A DNA stretch of 64,000 bases, taken from assembly GCA_013347225.1 (NCBI GenBank), contig CP054595.1, positions 1,550,001 to 1,614,000 of the forward strand. The letters run 5' to 3'. The notes under the pieces were generated by a model. The model did not search any database, was not told where the DNA came from, and saw nothing but the letters and a program-made list of their open reading frames with translations. Origin of the DNA: Candidatus Accumulibacter similis (GTDB taxonomy: Bacteria; Pseudomonadota; Gammaproteobacteria; Burkholderiales; Rhodocyclaceae). The first letter of the stretch is position 1. The number at the start of each line of letters is the position of its first letter. A program made the position numbers and the translations under genes. Of this stretch, positions 1 to 10,804 are shown in pieces.

Positions 1-1125
1 AAAGTCCATCATGCGGCCGTCGACGGCATCTCCGGTCTCGGGCTGGCGGCGTCGATCTTCGACGACAGCGCCGAGCCGTGGCCGGTGCCAGCCGACTGGC
101 GGACGCTGGTCGGCGAAGCGGAGCGTGCGGGCGTCGGCGAGCGGCTCGCCAGCACTCTGCGCCACACCGCTGCCCAGTCGCTGAAATTTCTCCGTCACCT
201 GCCGTCGGGGATGCGGCTGCTCGCCGGGCTGGTCGCGCGCGGCGGCGCGCGGCCGGCTGCGGGAATGGGGCAGAATCTGGGCTTCGGGCCGCGCACGCCG
301 CTCAATGTTCCGATCACTGCCGAGCGCGACTTCGCTGCCGTATCGCTGCCACTTGCCGGCGTCAGAGCCATCGCCGAGCGGCACGCGGCGACGCTCAACG
401 ATGTCGTCCTGACGCTGTGCAGCACCGCCGTACGCGAATACCTGGCGGCGCACGGCGGCGTACCGCGCAAGTCGCTGCTGGCGACGATGCCGGTCTCGCT
501 GCGCGATGCCGGAAACACCGAGACGACGATCCAGGCGACGCTGACCCTGGTCCGCCTGGCGACCCATGTCGCCGACCCGCTGCGCCGACTGCAGGCGGTA
601 CGCGCCGCTGCCGGTGCGGCGAAGGCATTGACCCGGCACGCCCGAGCGATCATCCCGACCGATTTTCCGTCGCTCGGCGTGCCCTGGGTCGTTGGCGGCC
701 TGGCGTCGCTTTACGGTCGTTCGCGGCTGGCCGCGCACCTCACGCCGCTGGCCAATCTGGCGATTTCCAATGTGCCGGGGCCGCGGCAAGCGTTGTACCT
801 GGCCGGCGGGCGAGTCCGTGCCTGCTGGCCGTTGAGCATCGTCACGCACGGCCTCGGGCTCAACATCACGGTTTTCAGCTATTGCGACGCGCTCGATTTC
901 GGCCTGACGGTGGCGCCGGCGGCGGTACCGGAGGTGCAGTCGCTGGCGAAGGCGCTGCGGGCCGCCTACGACGAGCTGGCTCGGCTGCCGACGGCGCCGC
1001 CGGCAGCCGAGCCAGCGCAGCGTCGTGCCCGCCGGCCGGCGGCGTCCACCCGGTCGAGCCCGGCAACGCCGGCGGCGACTGCGCGCGGCGCAACGCGCCG
1101 AAGATCCACAACGGGAGGAGAGTGA
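1..1125 (+). CDS. Wax ester synthase/diacylglycerol acyltransferase (WS/DGAT), 5' end outside window
   Basis: The frame is already open at base 1 and begins KVHHAAVDGISG, which contains the HHxxxDG acyl-transfer motif of the WS/DGAT family (bases 7-27). The true start therefore lies upstream of the window, and the GTG at 85 is internal. The rest matches the C-terminal half of the family: TMPVSLRDAG, and NLAISNVPGP near base 760, a conserved late motif. These enzymes esterify fatty alcohols or diacylglycerol with acyl-CoA to make storage lipid at the inner membrane. The last 45 or so residues are Ala/Pro/Arg-rich and look disordered. The stop overlaps the ribosome-binding region of the next gene, so the hydrolases downstream are probably co-transcribed. 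The motif makes the family call secure; substrate is unknown. Confidence 0.88.
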   Translation, partial: KVHHAAVDGISGLGLAASIFDDSAEPWPVPADWRTLVGEAERAGVGERLASTLRHTAAQSLKFLRHLPSGMRLLAGLVARGGARPAAGMGQNLGFGPRTPLNVPITAERDFAAVSLPLAGVRAIAERHAATLNDVVLTLCSTAVREYLAAHGGVPRKSLLATMPVSLRDAGNTETTIQATLTLVRLATHVADPLRRLQAVRAAAGAAKALTRHARAIIPTDFPSLGVPWVVGGLASLYGRSRLAAHLTPLANLAISNVPGPRQALYLAGGRVRACWPLSIVTHGLGLNITVFSYCDALDFGLTVAPAAVPEVQSLAKALRAAYDELARLPTAPPAAEPAQRRARRPAASTRSSPATPAATARGATRRRSTTGGE

Positions 1126-1130
1126 GCGCC

Positions 1131-1922
1131 ATGTACGAGCCCCATCAGTGGTATGAACTGGGTTTGTTGCGCTCGCCCGGCTGGCTGCGTCTGGCGCTCG
1201 AGATGCGTGCCGGCTGGGAGTATGGAGCGAGCATTGCGGCGACACCGCTGCTGAGCATGGCGCCGCGTGGCGACGGCCATCCGGTGCTGGTCTTTCCAGG
1301 CCTGATCACCGGTGACCTGTCGACCCTGCCGTTGCGCAACTATCTGCGCAGTCGCGGCTACGCCGTGTACCCCTGGGGCCTGGGAATCAACCGCGGGCCA
1401 CGCGATGGGGTGATCGATGCCTGCCTCGACCTGCTCGACCGGCTGGCACGCGAGCACGGGCGCTCGCTGAGCCTCGTCGGCTGGAGCCTTGGCGGCATCT
1501 ACGCACGCGAGCTGGCAAAGGCACGACCGGATGTCGTGCGGCAGGTGATCACCATGGGCACCCCCTTCACCGGTCATCCGAAGGCGACCAATGCCTGGCG
1601 GATCTACGAGTGGGCGACCGGTCACAAGATTGGTGCACCGGACATTCACGAGCCGCTGCGGGCGCCGCCGCCGGTGCCCACGACCTCGATCTTCAGTCGC
1701 AGCGACGGCGTCGTCGCCTGGCAGTGCAGCCTCGAGCGCGACAGCCCGCATACCGACAACATCGAGGTGCAGGCGAGCCACCTCGGCATGGGGATGAACC
1801 CGTTGACGCTGTACGCGATTGCCGATCGACTGGCGCAGCCCGAGGATGCCTGGCAGCCGTTCGACCGCTCGGGATTCAGGACCTACCTCTACCCCGATCC
1901 GCGACGGCGGGCCAAGTACTGA
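1131..1922 (+). CDS. Alpha/beta hydrolase (lipase/esterase-like)
   Basis: This 263-residue alpha/beta-hydrolase carries the nucleophile elbow GWSLGG (residues about 120-125) after an oxyanion-type stretch, VLVFPGL. Later candidates for the acid and base are SRSDGVVAW and QASHLGMG, matching the usual Ser-Asp-His order. The ATG at 1131 has GGAGGA 11 bases upstream; an in-frame GTG at 1122 lies too close to that site. It starts 5 bases after the WS/DGAT gene and its stop overlaps the next start. The position suggests a role in lipid ester turnover, perhaps opposing or editing the acyltransferase product. Substrate cannot be read from the sequence. Confidence 0.85.
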   Translation: MYEPHQWYELGLLRSPGWLRLALEMRAGWEYGASIAATPLLSMAPRGDGHPVLVFPGLITGDLSTLPLRNYLRSRGYAVYPWGLGINRGPRDGVIDACLDLLDRLAREHGRSLSLVGWSLGGIYARELAKARPDVVRQVITMGTPFTGHPKATNAWRIYEWATGHKIGAPDIHEPLRAPPPVPTTSIFSRSDGVVAWQCSLERDSPHTDNIEVQASHLGMGMNPLTLYAIADRLAQPEDAWQPFDRSGFRTYLYPDPRRRAKY

Positions 1923-2956
1923 TGCCAGGCCTCGCGTTGCTGGCGGGTGAGGAGGGCAGCAGCCCCGCCGTTGACGACGCGCTGCCCGGCGAGTCCTTCG
2001 TCAAGGCCAACGACATCGAAATCTGCTATCAGAGTCTGGGCGACGAAGACGCCCCGGTGATCCTGCTGATCATGGGTCTGGGCATGCAGCTCGTCGCCTG
2101 GCCGGGCGAATTCTGCCGGCGCCTCGTCGAGCAGGGTTTTCGCGTCATCCGCTTCGACAACCGCGACACGGGCCGTTCGACACACATCCTGTGGCGGCAG
2201 CGACCGCGCCTCCTGCTGGCGATCGCTCGCGGTCTGCTGCGTCTGCCGGTACCGGCACCCTATCTGCTGGCCGATATGGCCGACGATGCCGCCGGATTGC
2301 TCGACGCCCTGCAGGTGCCGCGTGCGCACATCGTGGGTGTCTCGCTTGGTGGCATGGTCGGCCAGTGCCTGGCGGCCCGTCATCCGCAGCATGTGCTCAG
2401 CCTGTGTTCGATCATGTCGGCGACCGGCAACTGGCGGAGTTCGCTCGGCAAGCCGGCCGCCCTGCGCCAACTTCTGAGCCGGCCGGCGAAGCCCGACTGC
2501 CTGCGCAGCCGGGCCGACCGCCTGCTGCGCGTCTTCAGCGTCATCGGCAGCCCCGGCTTTCCGTCGGATGCGGTCGAACTGCGCCGGCACGTCGAGCGCG
2601 GACTTCGCCGTGCGTACCATCCACGCGGACAGGTGCAGCAGCTCCTGGCCGTCATCGCCGCCGGCGACCGGCGGCGCGAACTGGCGGCGATCCGGGTGCC
2701 GACGCTGGTGGTGCATGGCGCCGACGATCCACTGCTGCCGGTGTCGGCCGGCCGCGAGACGGCGCAGCTCATTCCCGGCGCCCGTCTGCAGATCATCGAG
2801 GGCATGGGCCACGACTTGGCGCCCGGCGTACAGGCGCTGCTGCTCGCCGCGATCGTCGAACACTGCCGGTCAAGCCTTGCGTCGAGTGAAGGCGAAGCCG
2901 GTAAGTGCGAGTCCGTCGAGACGCGGGGCTGTCACGAGTCGTGCATGGCATCCTGA
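1922..2956 (+). CDS. Alpha/beta hydrolase, second copy in the lipid operon
   Basis: The ATG overlaps the previous stop in a TGATG junction, which indicates translational coupling. The 344-residue protein has the nucleophile motif GVSLGG (about residues 143-148), the acid region VHGADDPLLP and the catalytic His in EGMGHDLAPG, so a complete triad is present. The N-terminal FDNRDTGRST is typical of the epoxide-hydrolase/haloperoxidase-like subfamily. The last 25 or so residues (Ser, Glu and Cys rich) do not look like the fold and may be read-through into non-conserved DNA. It probably works with the upstream hydrolase and acyltransferase in neutral-lipid metabolism; the exact reaction is unknown. 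Confidence 0.85.
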   Translation: MPGLALLAGEEGSSPAVDDALPGESFVKANDIEICYQSLGDEDAPVILLIMGLGMQLVAWPGEFCRRLVEQGFRVIRFDNRDTGRSTHILWRQRPRLLLAIARGLLRLPVPAPYLLADMADDAAGLLDALQVPRAHIVGVSLGGMVGQCLAARHPQHVLSLCSIMSATGNWRSSLGKPAALRQLLSRPAKPDCLRSRADRLLRVFSVIGSPGFPSDAVELRRHVERGLRRAYHPRGQVQQLLAVIAAGDRRRELAAIRVPTLVVHGADDPLLPVSAGRETAQLIPGARLQIIEGMGHDLAPGVQALLLAAIVEHCRSSLASSEGEAGKCESVETRGCHESCMAS

Positions 2957-3584
2957 CTCATCTGGACGAGGCGACCTCGCCACCGTGTCGGATGCCCACT
3001 CGTGATCCGCCAATGTGGACGAGCGTCGATGCCGGATTCGGCCAGGACGACTCACCCGCGCAACCGGGACCGCCCTGCAGAAAGCGATCAGCGAGTTGGC
3101 TGGTAGCCGCTGCTCCGTGCGGACGAGCCAATACGGCCGGCGCGACACTTCGTGGCGGCGACCTGCAAGGCTTTCGGGAGCCGTCCGCGGTGGCCTTCGG
3201 CGAGACGATGGCGCGCGCCGATTGCGACCGGACCATGGAAATCGAGGGCTGGTCGGGACCGCTTCGCTTACCCTCCTCATGGCGCGTCTGCTTGGCGGCC
3301 AAGTCTGGCGTCAGGGCCTGCCACCACCATGATTGGCCGACGACTTCGCGGTCGGTGGTGATCGCATCGTCAAGGACAGGGCGCGCACGGAGCGTCTACG
3401 TCGCCGTACGGCCGCCTTCGACGCGACTCGGTTGAATTTCGCCGAAGCGGCAGGAACCGCGTTTCGCACCGCCTGTCGGCTGACCAGCAACGATCCATGC
3501 GGCGTTGAAGCACCGCGACTGGCAATCGAGCATTTCGAGCGCGAACGCTGACCCCGGCGCCACGATTGAATGGGTCGTCGTCAC
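2957..3584. other. Gene-free stretch
   Basis: About 630 bases between the hydrolase stop and the hairpin at 3585. Short open frames exist on both strands, but none shows a recognisable domain, a good ribosome-binding site or consistent codon preference. It could hold decayed mobile DNA, but I could not identify any. Confidence 0.5.
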
Positions 3585-3618
3585 CCGGCGAAGAGGTGGG
3601 GGGCAACCTCTTCGCCGG
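3585..3618 (-). terminator. Hairpin downstream of the PEP-CTERM gene
   Basis: A perfect 13-bp inverted repeat (CCGGCGAAGAGGT with its complement) encloses an 8-base GGGGGGCA loop, 7 bases past the stop of the leftward PEP-CTERM gene. There is no U-tract, so it may stabilise the 3' end or act with Rho rather than being a classic intrinsic terminator. Confidence 0.55.
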
Positions 3619-3625
3619 TCGCGAG

Positions 3626-4645
3626 TCAGGCGCCTGCCTTGCGTCGCTGCAGCATCAGCCCGGCAAGTCCCGCCGCCAGCAGCAGGGCACTCGCCGGCTC
3701 GGGCAGTCCAGGCGGCAGCTCGGTAAACCCACGAAGGACGACGACATGGTCGCCGCCAGTGGCACCAAAAGTGGAAAACAGAAAATCGCCGGTCAGCGGG
3801 TCGATTGCTGCACCCTCGGCGCCTTGGAGGTCGATCACCAGTTCGCGGCGGGTGACAACGAGCGGGTTGCCTTCGCTGTCCAGGTCGTAGGCGACGATCT
3901 TGCCGGTGCTGAACTCGGACAGTAGCATGGCGTTGGCGCTGAAGCCGGGGTTTCCCGCAGTGATATAGACGAAGCCTTCCGGCCCTCCGGGCAGGGTGTC
4001 GACCACGCCTGGCGTCGTCGTGTCGAGGTCGATCTGAGTGACGCTGCTGATGTCGAAGGTGCCGCTGCCATCAGGCGCATAGATTGCCCGGTAGAACTCG
4101 CCACCTGCCCAGGAGACGAGTTTCATCTGGCCGGCACCACCGAAGCCTGCAGGAACGAAATTCAGCGCCGAATGCGATGCAGCGACGCCCAGCGGTGCCA
4201 GATCGATGACTTTGTCTTCACTCGTGTTGCCCGGCTTGGTCTGGCCGAGTTTGTTGACCGGCCACTGCGAGGTAAAGAGTACGCCGCCTGGGCCATAAAC
4301 CACGCCGCCGTCGTTGTAGGTGCCGACTGTGCCGATCGCGGCAGCGGTTCCGGAGAAACCGGTGATGTGGCTGTCGATCCCGCGAACGACGCTGGCTTCG
4401 TAAATCAGGCCACCCGCTTCGTTGGCCAAACCACCAATCAGGATCTTGCCCGGATCGCCGGCTTTGAAGGTCAGTCCACCATAAAAGACCGGGACTCCCG
4501 ACACTGGCCCGAGATCGGTCAGGGAGTAGTCGGCGGCGAACCCGGGAGTGACGGATTGCGCTTGCGCCGGTTGCGCGAGCACGGCGAAGATGGGGAGGGC
4601 GAGGAGAAAGCTGCCGAAACGGAGAGTGCTGGGTCCAGTCATCAT
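3626..4645 (-). CDS. PEP-CTERM sorting-domain protein (exported, unknown function)
   Basis: The protein of about 339 residues begins with a Sec signal peptide (hydrophobic FGSFLLALPIFAVLA, cleavage near AQAQS). It ends with the PEP-CTERM tripartite tail: LPEPAS, a hydrophobic helix LLLAAGLAGLMLQ, then RRKAGA. Such tails are recognised and cut by an exosortase, usually encoded elsewhere, delivering the protein to the surface or exopolysaccharide matrix. The body is Gly-rich and beta-like with no catalytic motif I recognise. Two adjacent ATGs (4645, 4642) follow a GGAG; either could be used. A sigma-54-type promoter lies about 150 bases upstream. No exosortase or EPS gene is in the window. Confidence 0.85.
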   Translation of the reverse strand: MMTGPSTLRFGSFLLALPIFAVLAQPAQAQSVTPGFAADYSLTDLGPVSGVPVFYGGLTFKAGDPGKILIGGLANEAGGLIYEASVVRGIDSHITGFSGTAAAIGTVGTYNDGGVVYGPGGVLFTSQWPVNKLGQTKPGNTSEDKVIDLAPLGVAASHSALNFVPAGFGGAGQMKLVSWAGGEFYRAIYAPDGSGTFDISSVTQIDLDTTTPGVVDTLPGGPEGFVYITAGNPGFSANAMLLSEFSTGKIVAYDLDSEGNPLVVTRRELVIDLQGAEGAAIDPLTGDFLFSTFGATGGDHVVVLRGFTELPPGLPEPASALLLAAGLAGLMLQRRKAGA

Positions 4646-4797
4646 CAGGGCTCCATGGTTGGGGTGGGAAGGACACGCTGCTTTCCGCCGGGTCGCAGTA
4701 CAAGACGATCGCGCTGGGCGGCGTGGGACGCCCGGGCAAGCTTTTGGTGGACGATCCGCAGGCGATTTCGATCGCAATTACGTGTGATGCGAATGGA

Positions 4798-4813
4798 AGC
4801 AATTTTCGCGCCA
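4798..4813 (-). promoter_or_regulatory. Sigma-54-type promoter of the PEP-CTERM gene at 3626-4645
   Basis: Read on the minus strand the site is TGGCGCGAAAATTGCT. Against the consensus TGGCACGN4TTGCW it has one mismatch, with GG and GC dinucleotides at the required spacing. It implies a 5' leader of about 140 bases. A TGTAAA element at 4877-4882, further upstream, might be part of an activator site. Confidence 0.6.
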
Positions 4814-5219
4814 GTGCGTGAATAACTCTTTAGATCAGTGAATTGGAATGTCTCCAAGGAGTTTCTGGCGCAGCAGTGTAAATTTTTTCGGCATCGCCAT
4901 CGGTGCCAGCGGGAAGCGCGGCCGCCGCCGGTCTACTGCCAAGTGTCAAGGTGGTTGGATGGACAGGGTCTGAGCCCGACAATCCCGGAATGGTGCTTCC
5001 GGTTTGACGAAGAACAAGACGCGCGCCGATGAGTTGCGGGCGCGCCAACTTACGGTGACAGCAAACTTGATTTGCCGAGACGGAGAGCGAGATCTAGAGA
5101 CGCCAGTGACACTGAGCAGTCGCTCCCGTGACCCGTTGCCGCTTCAGCGATGTTCATCCCAATTGCAACTCATGCTGCCAACGAATTCGCTATTGAGTGT
5201 ACTGCCACCGTTTCATGCG
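4814..5219. other. Intergenic region between the PEP-CTERM promoter and pstB
   Basis: About 400 bases with lower GC than the surroundings near 4800-4900. It holds the likely enhancer region of the sigma-54 promoter and the end of the pst transcript. No coding frame, tRNA or clear terminator was recognised. Confidence 0.4.
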
Positions 5220-6017
<798 letters not shown>

Positions 6018-6048
6018 GATGATGGTCCTGTCGTGGCAAGCCTCTGGC

Positions 6049-6999
6049 TCACCATTTGATCTTCTTGCGGAAGTGATGACGAATCCAGATGGCGAGGGCG
6101 TTCATCGACAGCGTCATCAGCAGCAGCACCAGTCCGGCAGCGGCGGCGTTGGCCTGGAAGGCTTCCTCGGGCCGCGAGATCCAGTTGAACATCTGGATCG
6201 GCATGACGGTGAAGGGTGCCAGCAGCCACTCGAAGGAGAGCAGGTGATCGGGGCTGGAGAACGGCGACGGTGGCAGGAAGGCGATGAAGGTCAGCGCGCC
6301 GATGGTGATGATCGGTGCCGTCTCGCCGATCGCCCGGGCGAGGCCGATGATGACCCCCGTCATGATGCCCGGCAGGGAGTAGGGGATGATGTGGTGCGAG
6401 ACCACTTGCCATTTGCTCGAGCCGCAGGCGTAGGCCCCTTCGCGGATGTTCTGCGGGATGGTGCGGATCGCCTCGCGCGTGGCGACGATGACCACCGGCA
6501 GGATCAGCAGGGCGAGCGTCAGCCCGGCGGCGGCGATGCTCTGGCCGAGTCCGAACTGGTAGACGAAAAGACCGAGAGCGAGCAGACCGTAGATGATCGA
6601 CGGCACGCCGGCGAGGTTGGTGACGTTGATCTCGATGATGTCGGTCAGCAGGTTCTTGCGCGCGTACTCCTCGAGGTAGATGCCCGCACCGATGCCGAGT
6701 GGCACGGCGACGAGCGCCGTCACCAGCATCACCAGGACCGTTCCCACCCAGGCCGAGAGGATGCCGGCGCTGGCCGCGCGGCGCGAGGGAAAGCTGGTGA
6801 AGAAATCCCACGACAGGTGCGGCGCGCCGTTGATCAGCATCTGGCCGAAGAGCGCGGCGAAGACCAGGGTCGCGAACAGCAGGGCAAGGGTGCCGAGCAG
6901 GCCGAAGAGCCAGTCCCACATCTTGTGGCGGGCGATCAGGCGCCGCAGTTCGGCGACGCCGGATTCGGAGGCGGAAGCGCCAATCGATTTCGGAATCAT
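6049..6999 (-). CDS. pstA: Phosphate ABC transporter permease
   Basis: This 316-residue inner-membrane permease has about six predicted helices and the binding-protein-dependent permease EAA-type loop ([21 protein letters not shown]), which contacts Pst[18 protein letters not shown] is typical of PstA. The ATG at 6999 lies 2 bases after the pstC stop, indicating coupling. The frame stays open far upstream into pstC, so the start was chosen from the junction and family length. Confidence 0.96.
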   Translation of the reverse strand: MIPKSIGASASESGVAELRRLIARHKMWDWLFGLLGTLALLFATLVFAALFGQMLINGAPHLSWDFFTSFPSRRAASAGILSAWVGTVLVMLVTALVAVPLGIGAGIYLEEYARKNLLTDIIEINVTNLAGVPSIIYGLLALGLFVYQFGLGQSIAAAGLTLALLILPVVIVATREAIRTIPQNIREGAYACGSSKWQVVSHHIIPYSLPGIMTGVIIGLARAIGETAPIITIGALTFIAFLPPSPFSSPDHLLSFEWLLAPFTVMPIQMFNWISRPEEAFQANAAAAGLVLLLMTLSMNALAIWIRHHFRKKIKW

Positions 7000-7001
7000 G
7001 C

Positions 7002-7970
7002 TCAGTAGGCCTCGCGGAAATGTTTGCGCAGGAAGTGGCCGATGATGTTGAACACGAGGGTGATCAGCAGCAGCGTCAGGCCGGCGGCGAAGATCGTCTG
7101 GTAACCGATCGATCCGTGCGGCAGGTCGCCGAGCGCCACCTGCACGATGTAGGCGGTGATCGTCGCGGCCGGTTCGCGTGGGTCGAAGCTGAAGTTCGGC
7201 TGCATGCCGGCGGCGATGGCGACGACCATGGTCTCGCCGACGGCGCGCGAGATGCCGAGGATGTAGGAAGAGGCGAGGCCCGAAAGCGCCGCCGGAGTGA
7301 CGACGAAGAGCGCTGTCTGCAGCCGCGTCGCGCCCATCGCGTAGGAGGCTTCGCGCATGTGCATCGGCACTGCCCGCATGGCATCCTCGGACAGCGAGCT
7401 GACGTAGGGAATGATCATGATGCCCATCACCAGTCCGGCCGAGAGCATGTTGAAGCCCGGCAGCTCCGGGTAGATCCTCTGCAGCACCGGAGTCACGAAG
7501 AGCAGTGCGAAGTAGCCGTAGACGATCGTCGGGATGCCGCCAAGCAGCTCGAGGAAGGGCTTGGCGACCTCGCGCACGCGAAACGGGGCGAACTCGGAGA
7601 GGTAGATGGCGAGAATGGTGCCGAGCGGCACCGCGACCAGCAGCGCGACGATCGTCGTCGTCAGCGTTCCCGAGAGCAGAGCCAGGATGCCGAAGTGGGC
7701 GTCGTCGAAGAGCGGCGTCCACTGCGTGTCGGTGAGAAAGTCGAGCAGCGGAACGCTGCGGAAGAAGACGACCGACTCCCAGACGAGGATCGCGACAATG
7801 GCAGCAGTGGTGAATACGGAGACCATCGCCGCCAGCAACAGCAGGGTCTCGATCGCACGTTCGGCCAGGCGGCGGCGCAGCCGTGCCGACGACCATCCCT
7901 GCCGCAGCGTGGCTGGCGTCGCCGCCAGGACCTGTGGCGGGTGTTTCAGGGGAAGGATGCTGCTCATCAT
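7002..7970 (-). CDS. pstC: Phosphate ABC transporter permease
   Basis: This 322-residue membrane protein pairs with PstA. It has an N-terminal cytoplasmic segment, a first helix around residues 42-66, and PstC hallmarks: LLGGIPTIVYGYFAL, the coupling loop MREASYAMGATRLQTALFVV, and ISRAVGETMVVAIAAG. An AGGA lies just upstream of the paired ATGs at 7970/7967. It follows pstS by about 90 bases and is coupled to pstA. Confidence 0.96.
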   Translation of the reverse strand: MMSSILPLKHPPQVLAATPATLRQGWSSARLRRRLAERAIETLLLLAAMVSVFTTAAIVAILVWESVVFFRSVPLLDFLTDTQWTPLFDDAHFGILALLSGTLTTTIVALLVAVPLGTILAIYLSEFAPFRVREVAKPFLELLGGIPTIVYGYFALLFVTPVLQRIYPELPGFNMLSAGLVMGIMIIPYVSSLSEDAMRAVPMHMREASYAMGATRLQTALFVVTPAALSGLASSYILGISRAVGETMVVAIAAGMQPNFSFDPREPAATITAYIVQVALGDLPHGSIGYQTIFAAGLTLLLITLVFNIIGHFLRKHFREAY

Positions 7971-8058
7971 GTGGATTCCTGTTGGCGGCGGTCTGTCGGC
8001 GGCTGGCCCGAACGCCCTGCCGCCGTCGCCGGGCCGGTCGCCGGGCTGCGGACGTGCC

Positions 8059-9063
<1,005 letters not shown>

Positions 9064-9116
9064 CATGTGCTCCTGTTGGCGTGTTGTGATCGCAGGCCAG
9101 AGTGTGCGGCGCCGCT

Positions 9117-9134
9117 GTGACAGCCTGATGACGG
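9117..9134 (-). promoter_or_regulatory. Pho box upstream of pstS
   Basis: On the minus strand the site reads CCGTCATCAGGCTGTCAC: two 7-bp half-sites related to CTGTCAT/CTGTCAC separated by 4 bp, the 11-bp repeat period of PhoB sites. It lies about 55 bases before the pstS start, where a PhoB-activated promoter would be expected. Confidence 0.8.
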
Positions 9135-9226
9135 TCGAGCTCCCGCTTGCAGCGCCGTCGCGAAGCATCCGCCAGCGGTCGCGTGACCGTCGGGCCGGGA
9201 GGCGCGCCAACTGCTGCCGCCCGGTT

Positions 9227-9601
9227 TCAGGCCGTTGGCTCGGGTGACGTTGCGGTGGCCACCATGTCGCGCACGGCCAGCACGAGGTCGGCGCGATCGA
9301 GACGGACGAGCAGCAGCAAACCGGCGCGCACGAGTTCCTGCCTGCCGGCACGGATGTTCGCGGCGGCCAGTTGCTGCTTCAGCAGTCGCAACTGCCGGTA
9401 TTCCCGCTGCGGCAGCTGCAGTTTGCAGTTGCGGGTTGCCGACTTGCCCTTGCGGCCTTTGCTGACCTTGCCCGCCTTGCCGTCCTTGCCCTTGCCGGGC
9501 GCTGGCGTGGTCGCGGCAGCTGCGGACAGGCGTCGGCGTTTGAGTTCCTGGGCGGCTGCGGCGATGACGTCGGCGCTGACCGGCTGACTGGATGAAGACA
9601 T
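9227..9601 (-). CDS. Small basic protein of unknown function, probably PhoB-regulated
   Basis: This 124-residue protein is not a family I recognise. The N-terminus is Ser/Ala-rich, residues 36-56 are a Gly/Lys repeat (GKGKDGKAGKVSKGRKGK) like histone-H1-type tails, and residues 63-115 look like amphipathic helix with many Arg and Leu. No signal peptide or membrane helix is seen. A good AAGGAG sits 6 bases before the ATG, and a three-repeat Pho box lies about 190 bases upstream. Its position directly before pstS, with its own Pho box, suggests a job in phosphate starvation or in polyphosphate or nucleic-acid binding. That job is inferred only from composition and regulation. Confidence 0.7.
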   Translation of the reverse strand: MSSSSQPVSADVIAAAAQELKRRRLSAAAATTPAPGKGKDGKAGKVSKGRKGKSATRNCKLQLPQREYRQLRLLKQQLAAANIRAGRQELVRAGLLLLVRLDRADLVLAVRDMVATATSPEPTA

Positions 9602-9790
9602 GGGAGACTCCTTGCAGGATGTGATGGATCAGGTCTGCCGGCCGGCGCCGAGGGCGAGCGGGCTGCAGGTGGGCGCGGCTGCACTGGCGATCTTGCCGGG
9701 GCAGGGTCGTACGGCTGCCGTGCCCGGCTGCCGCTGCAGCGAGCCTCGTGCACAGGCGCGGACAGGGTGCCCGAAACCGACGCGCGCATT

Positions 9791-9819
9791 GTGTGACTGC
9801 TTGTTGACGACTTGATGAC
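9791..9819 (-). promoter_or_regulatory. Three-repeat Pho box upstream of the small basic protein gene
   Basis: On the minus strand three 7-bp half-sites occur at an exact 11-bp period: CCGTCAT, TCGTCAA and CAGTCAC, each separated by CAAG. This extended array is typical of strong PhoB sites. It faces the gene at 9227-9601. Confidence 0.75.
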
Positions 9820-9962
9820 GGTCCGCCATTGTGGGCGGGGGCGCCGGTTGGCAACTGCCGGGTGGCGTGCCGTGCGTCATTGCGTCAGCACGCGCAGGGG
9901 CGCTGGCATGCCGCGGCGCATCGTCCGCCACGACGGGCAGACGATGCGCCGCGGCTGCCCGA

Positions 9963-9968
9963 TATAAT
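9963..9968 (+). promoter_or_regulatory. Sigma-70 -10 element of the SDR gene
   Basis: A perfect TATAAT lies 47 bases before the dehydrogenase start. No clear -35 hexamer is visible at 16-18 bases upstream, so activity may depend on an activator or on the -10 element alone. Confidence 0.5.
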
Positions 9969-10014
9969 GCGGCTGACGTCGACCGCTGCGGTCGGCAATG
10001 GCAGGAGGCCTGGC

Positions 10015-10767
10015 ATGGATTTGTGGGCGTGCCCCGCGGTCGTCACCGGGGCGGCATCGGGTCTGGGCGCCGAAACTGCGCGCTATCTGAGCGAGGCGGG
10101 GGCGCGGGTGACGCTGATCGACATTGACGCCGACGGCGTGCACCGGGTCGCGAAGGACATTGGCGCGCTGGCGATCCACTGCGACGTTGCCGACTCGCAG
10201 TCGGCCGAGGTGGCGATCGCCAAGGCGCGCGCGGCACACGGTGCGGCACGCGTGCTGGTGCATTGTGTCGGTCGCGGCCACAACGAACCCATTCTCGGGG
10301 CTGGCGGGCCGGTGCCGCTCGAGGCTTTCCGCCAGCTCGTCGAGGTCAACCTGATCTCGACCTTCAACATGATTCGCCTGGCCGCTGCCGACATGGCGGC
10401 CCTGCCACAGCAGAGCAACGGCGAACGTGGCGTCATCCTGTCGACGGCATCGGTCTCGGCCTACGAGGGACAGAGCGGCGAAGCCGCGTATTCGGCATCG
10501 AAGGGCGGCGTCGTCAGCATGATCCTGCCGGCAGCGCGCGAACTCGGCCCGTTGGGAATCCGCGTCGTTGGCATCGCGCCGGGGCTGTTCGGGACGCAGA
10601 CGCTGTTCGACATGGAGAAGAACCTCGACTCGCGGCTGGCGCGGCAGATTCCGTTTCCGCACCGCTTCGGCGATCCGGCGGAGTTTGCCATGCTCGTCCT
10701 GCACGTCATCAAGAACGTCATGATCAACGGCAGCGTCCTGCGCCTCGACGGTGGCTACCATCGCTGA
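10015..10767 (+). CDS. Short-chain dehydrogenase, HSD10/3-hydroxyacyl-CoA dehydrogenase type II-like
   Basis: This 250-residue SDR has the Rossmann cofactor motif TGAASGLG near the N-terminus, a downstream IDID acidic pair suggesting NAD preference, the catalytic Ser in STASVSAYEGQ and the YSASK Tyr-Lys pair. The stretch GIRVVGIAPGLFGTQ and the C-terminal PFPHRFGDPAEFA closely follow the HSD10/2-methyl-3-hydroxybutyryl-CoA dehydrogenase group. It probably oxidises short 3-hydroxyacyl-CoA intermediates in fatty-acid or isoleucine breakdown. GGAGG lies 6 bases before the ATG. Substrate choice is inferred from family resemblance. Confidence 0.85.
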   Translation: MDLWACPAVVTGAASGLGAETARYLSEAGARVTLIDIDADGVHRVAKDIGALAIHCDVADSQSAEVAIAKARAAHGAARVLVHCVGRGHNEPILGAGGPVPLEAFRQLVEVNLISTFNMIRLAAADMAALPQQSNGERGVILSTASVSAYEGQSGEAAYSASKGGVVSMILPAARELGPLGIRVVGIAPGLFGTQTLFDMEKNLDSRLARQIPFPHRFGDPAEFAMLVLHVIKNVMINGSVLRLDGGYHR

Positions 10768-10804
10768 GCGGGTGCCTTCGGGCCGTCAGGGCGAGGAAAC
10801 TCCG

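Noticed and set aside
2880..3330. Possible mobile-element or intron remnant after the second hydrolase
   Set aside because: The codon pattern is lost and the end of the hydrolase looks unusual, but no RT, transposase or inverted repeat could be recognised.
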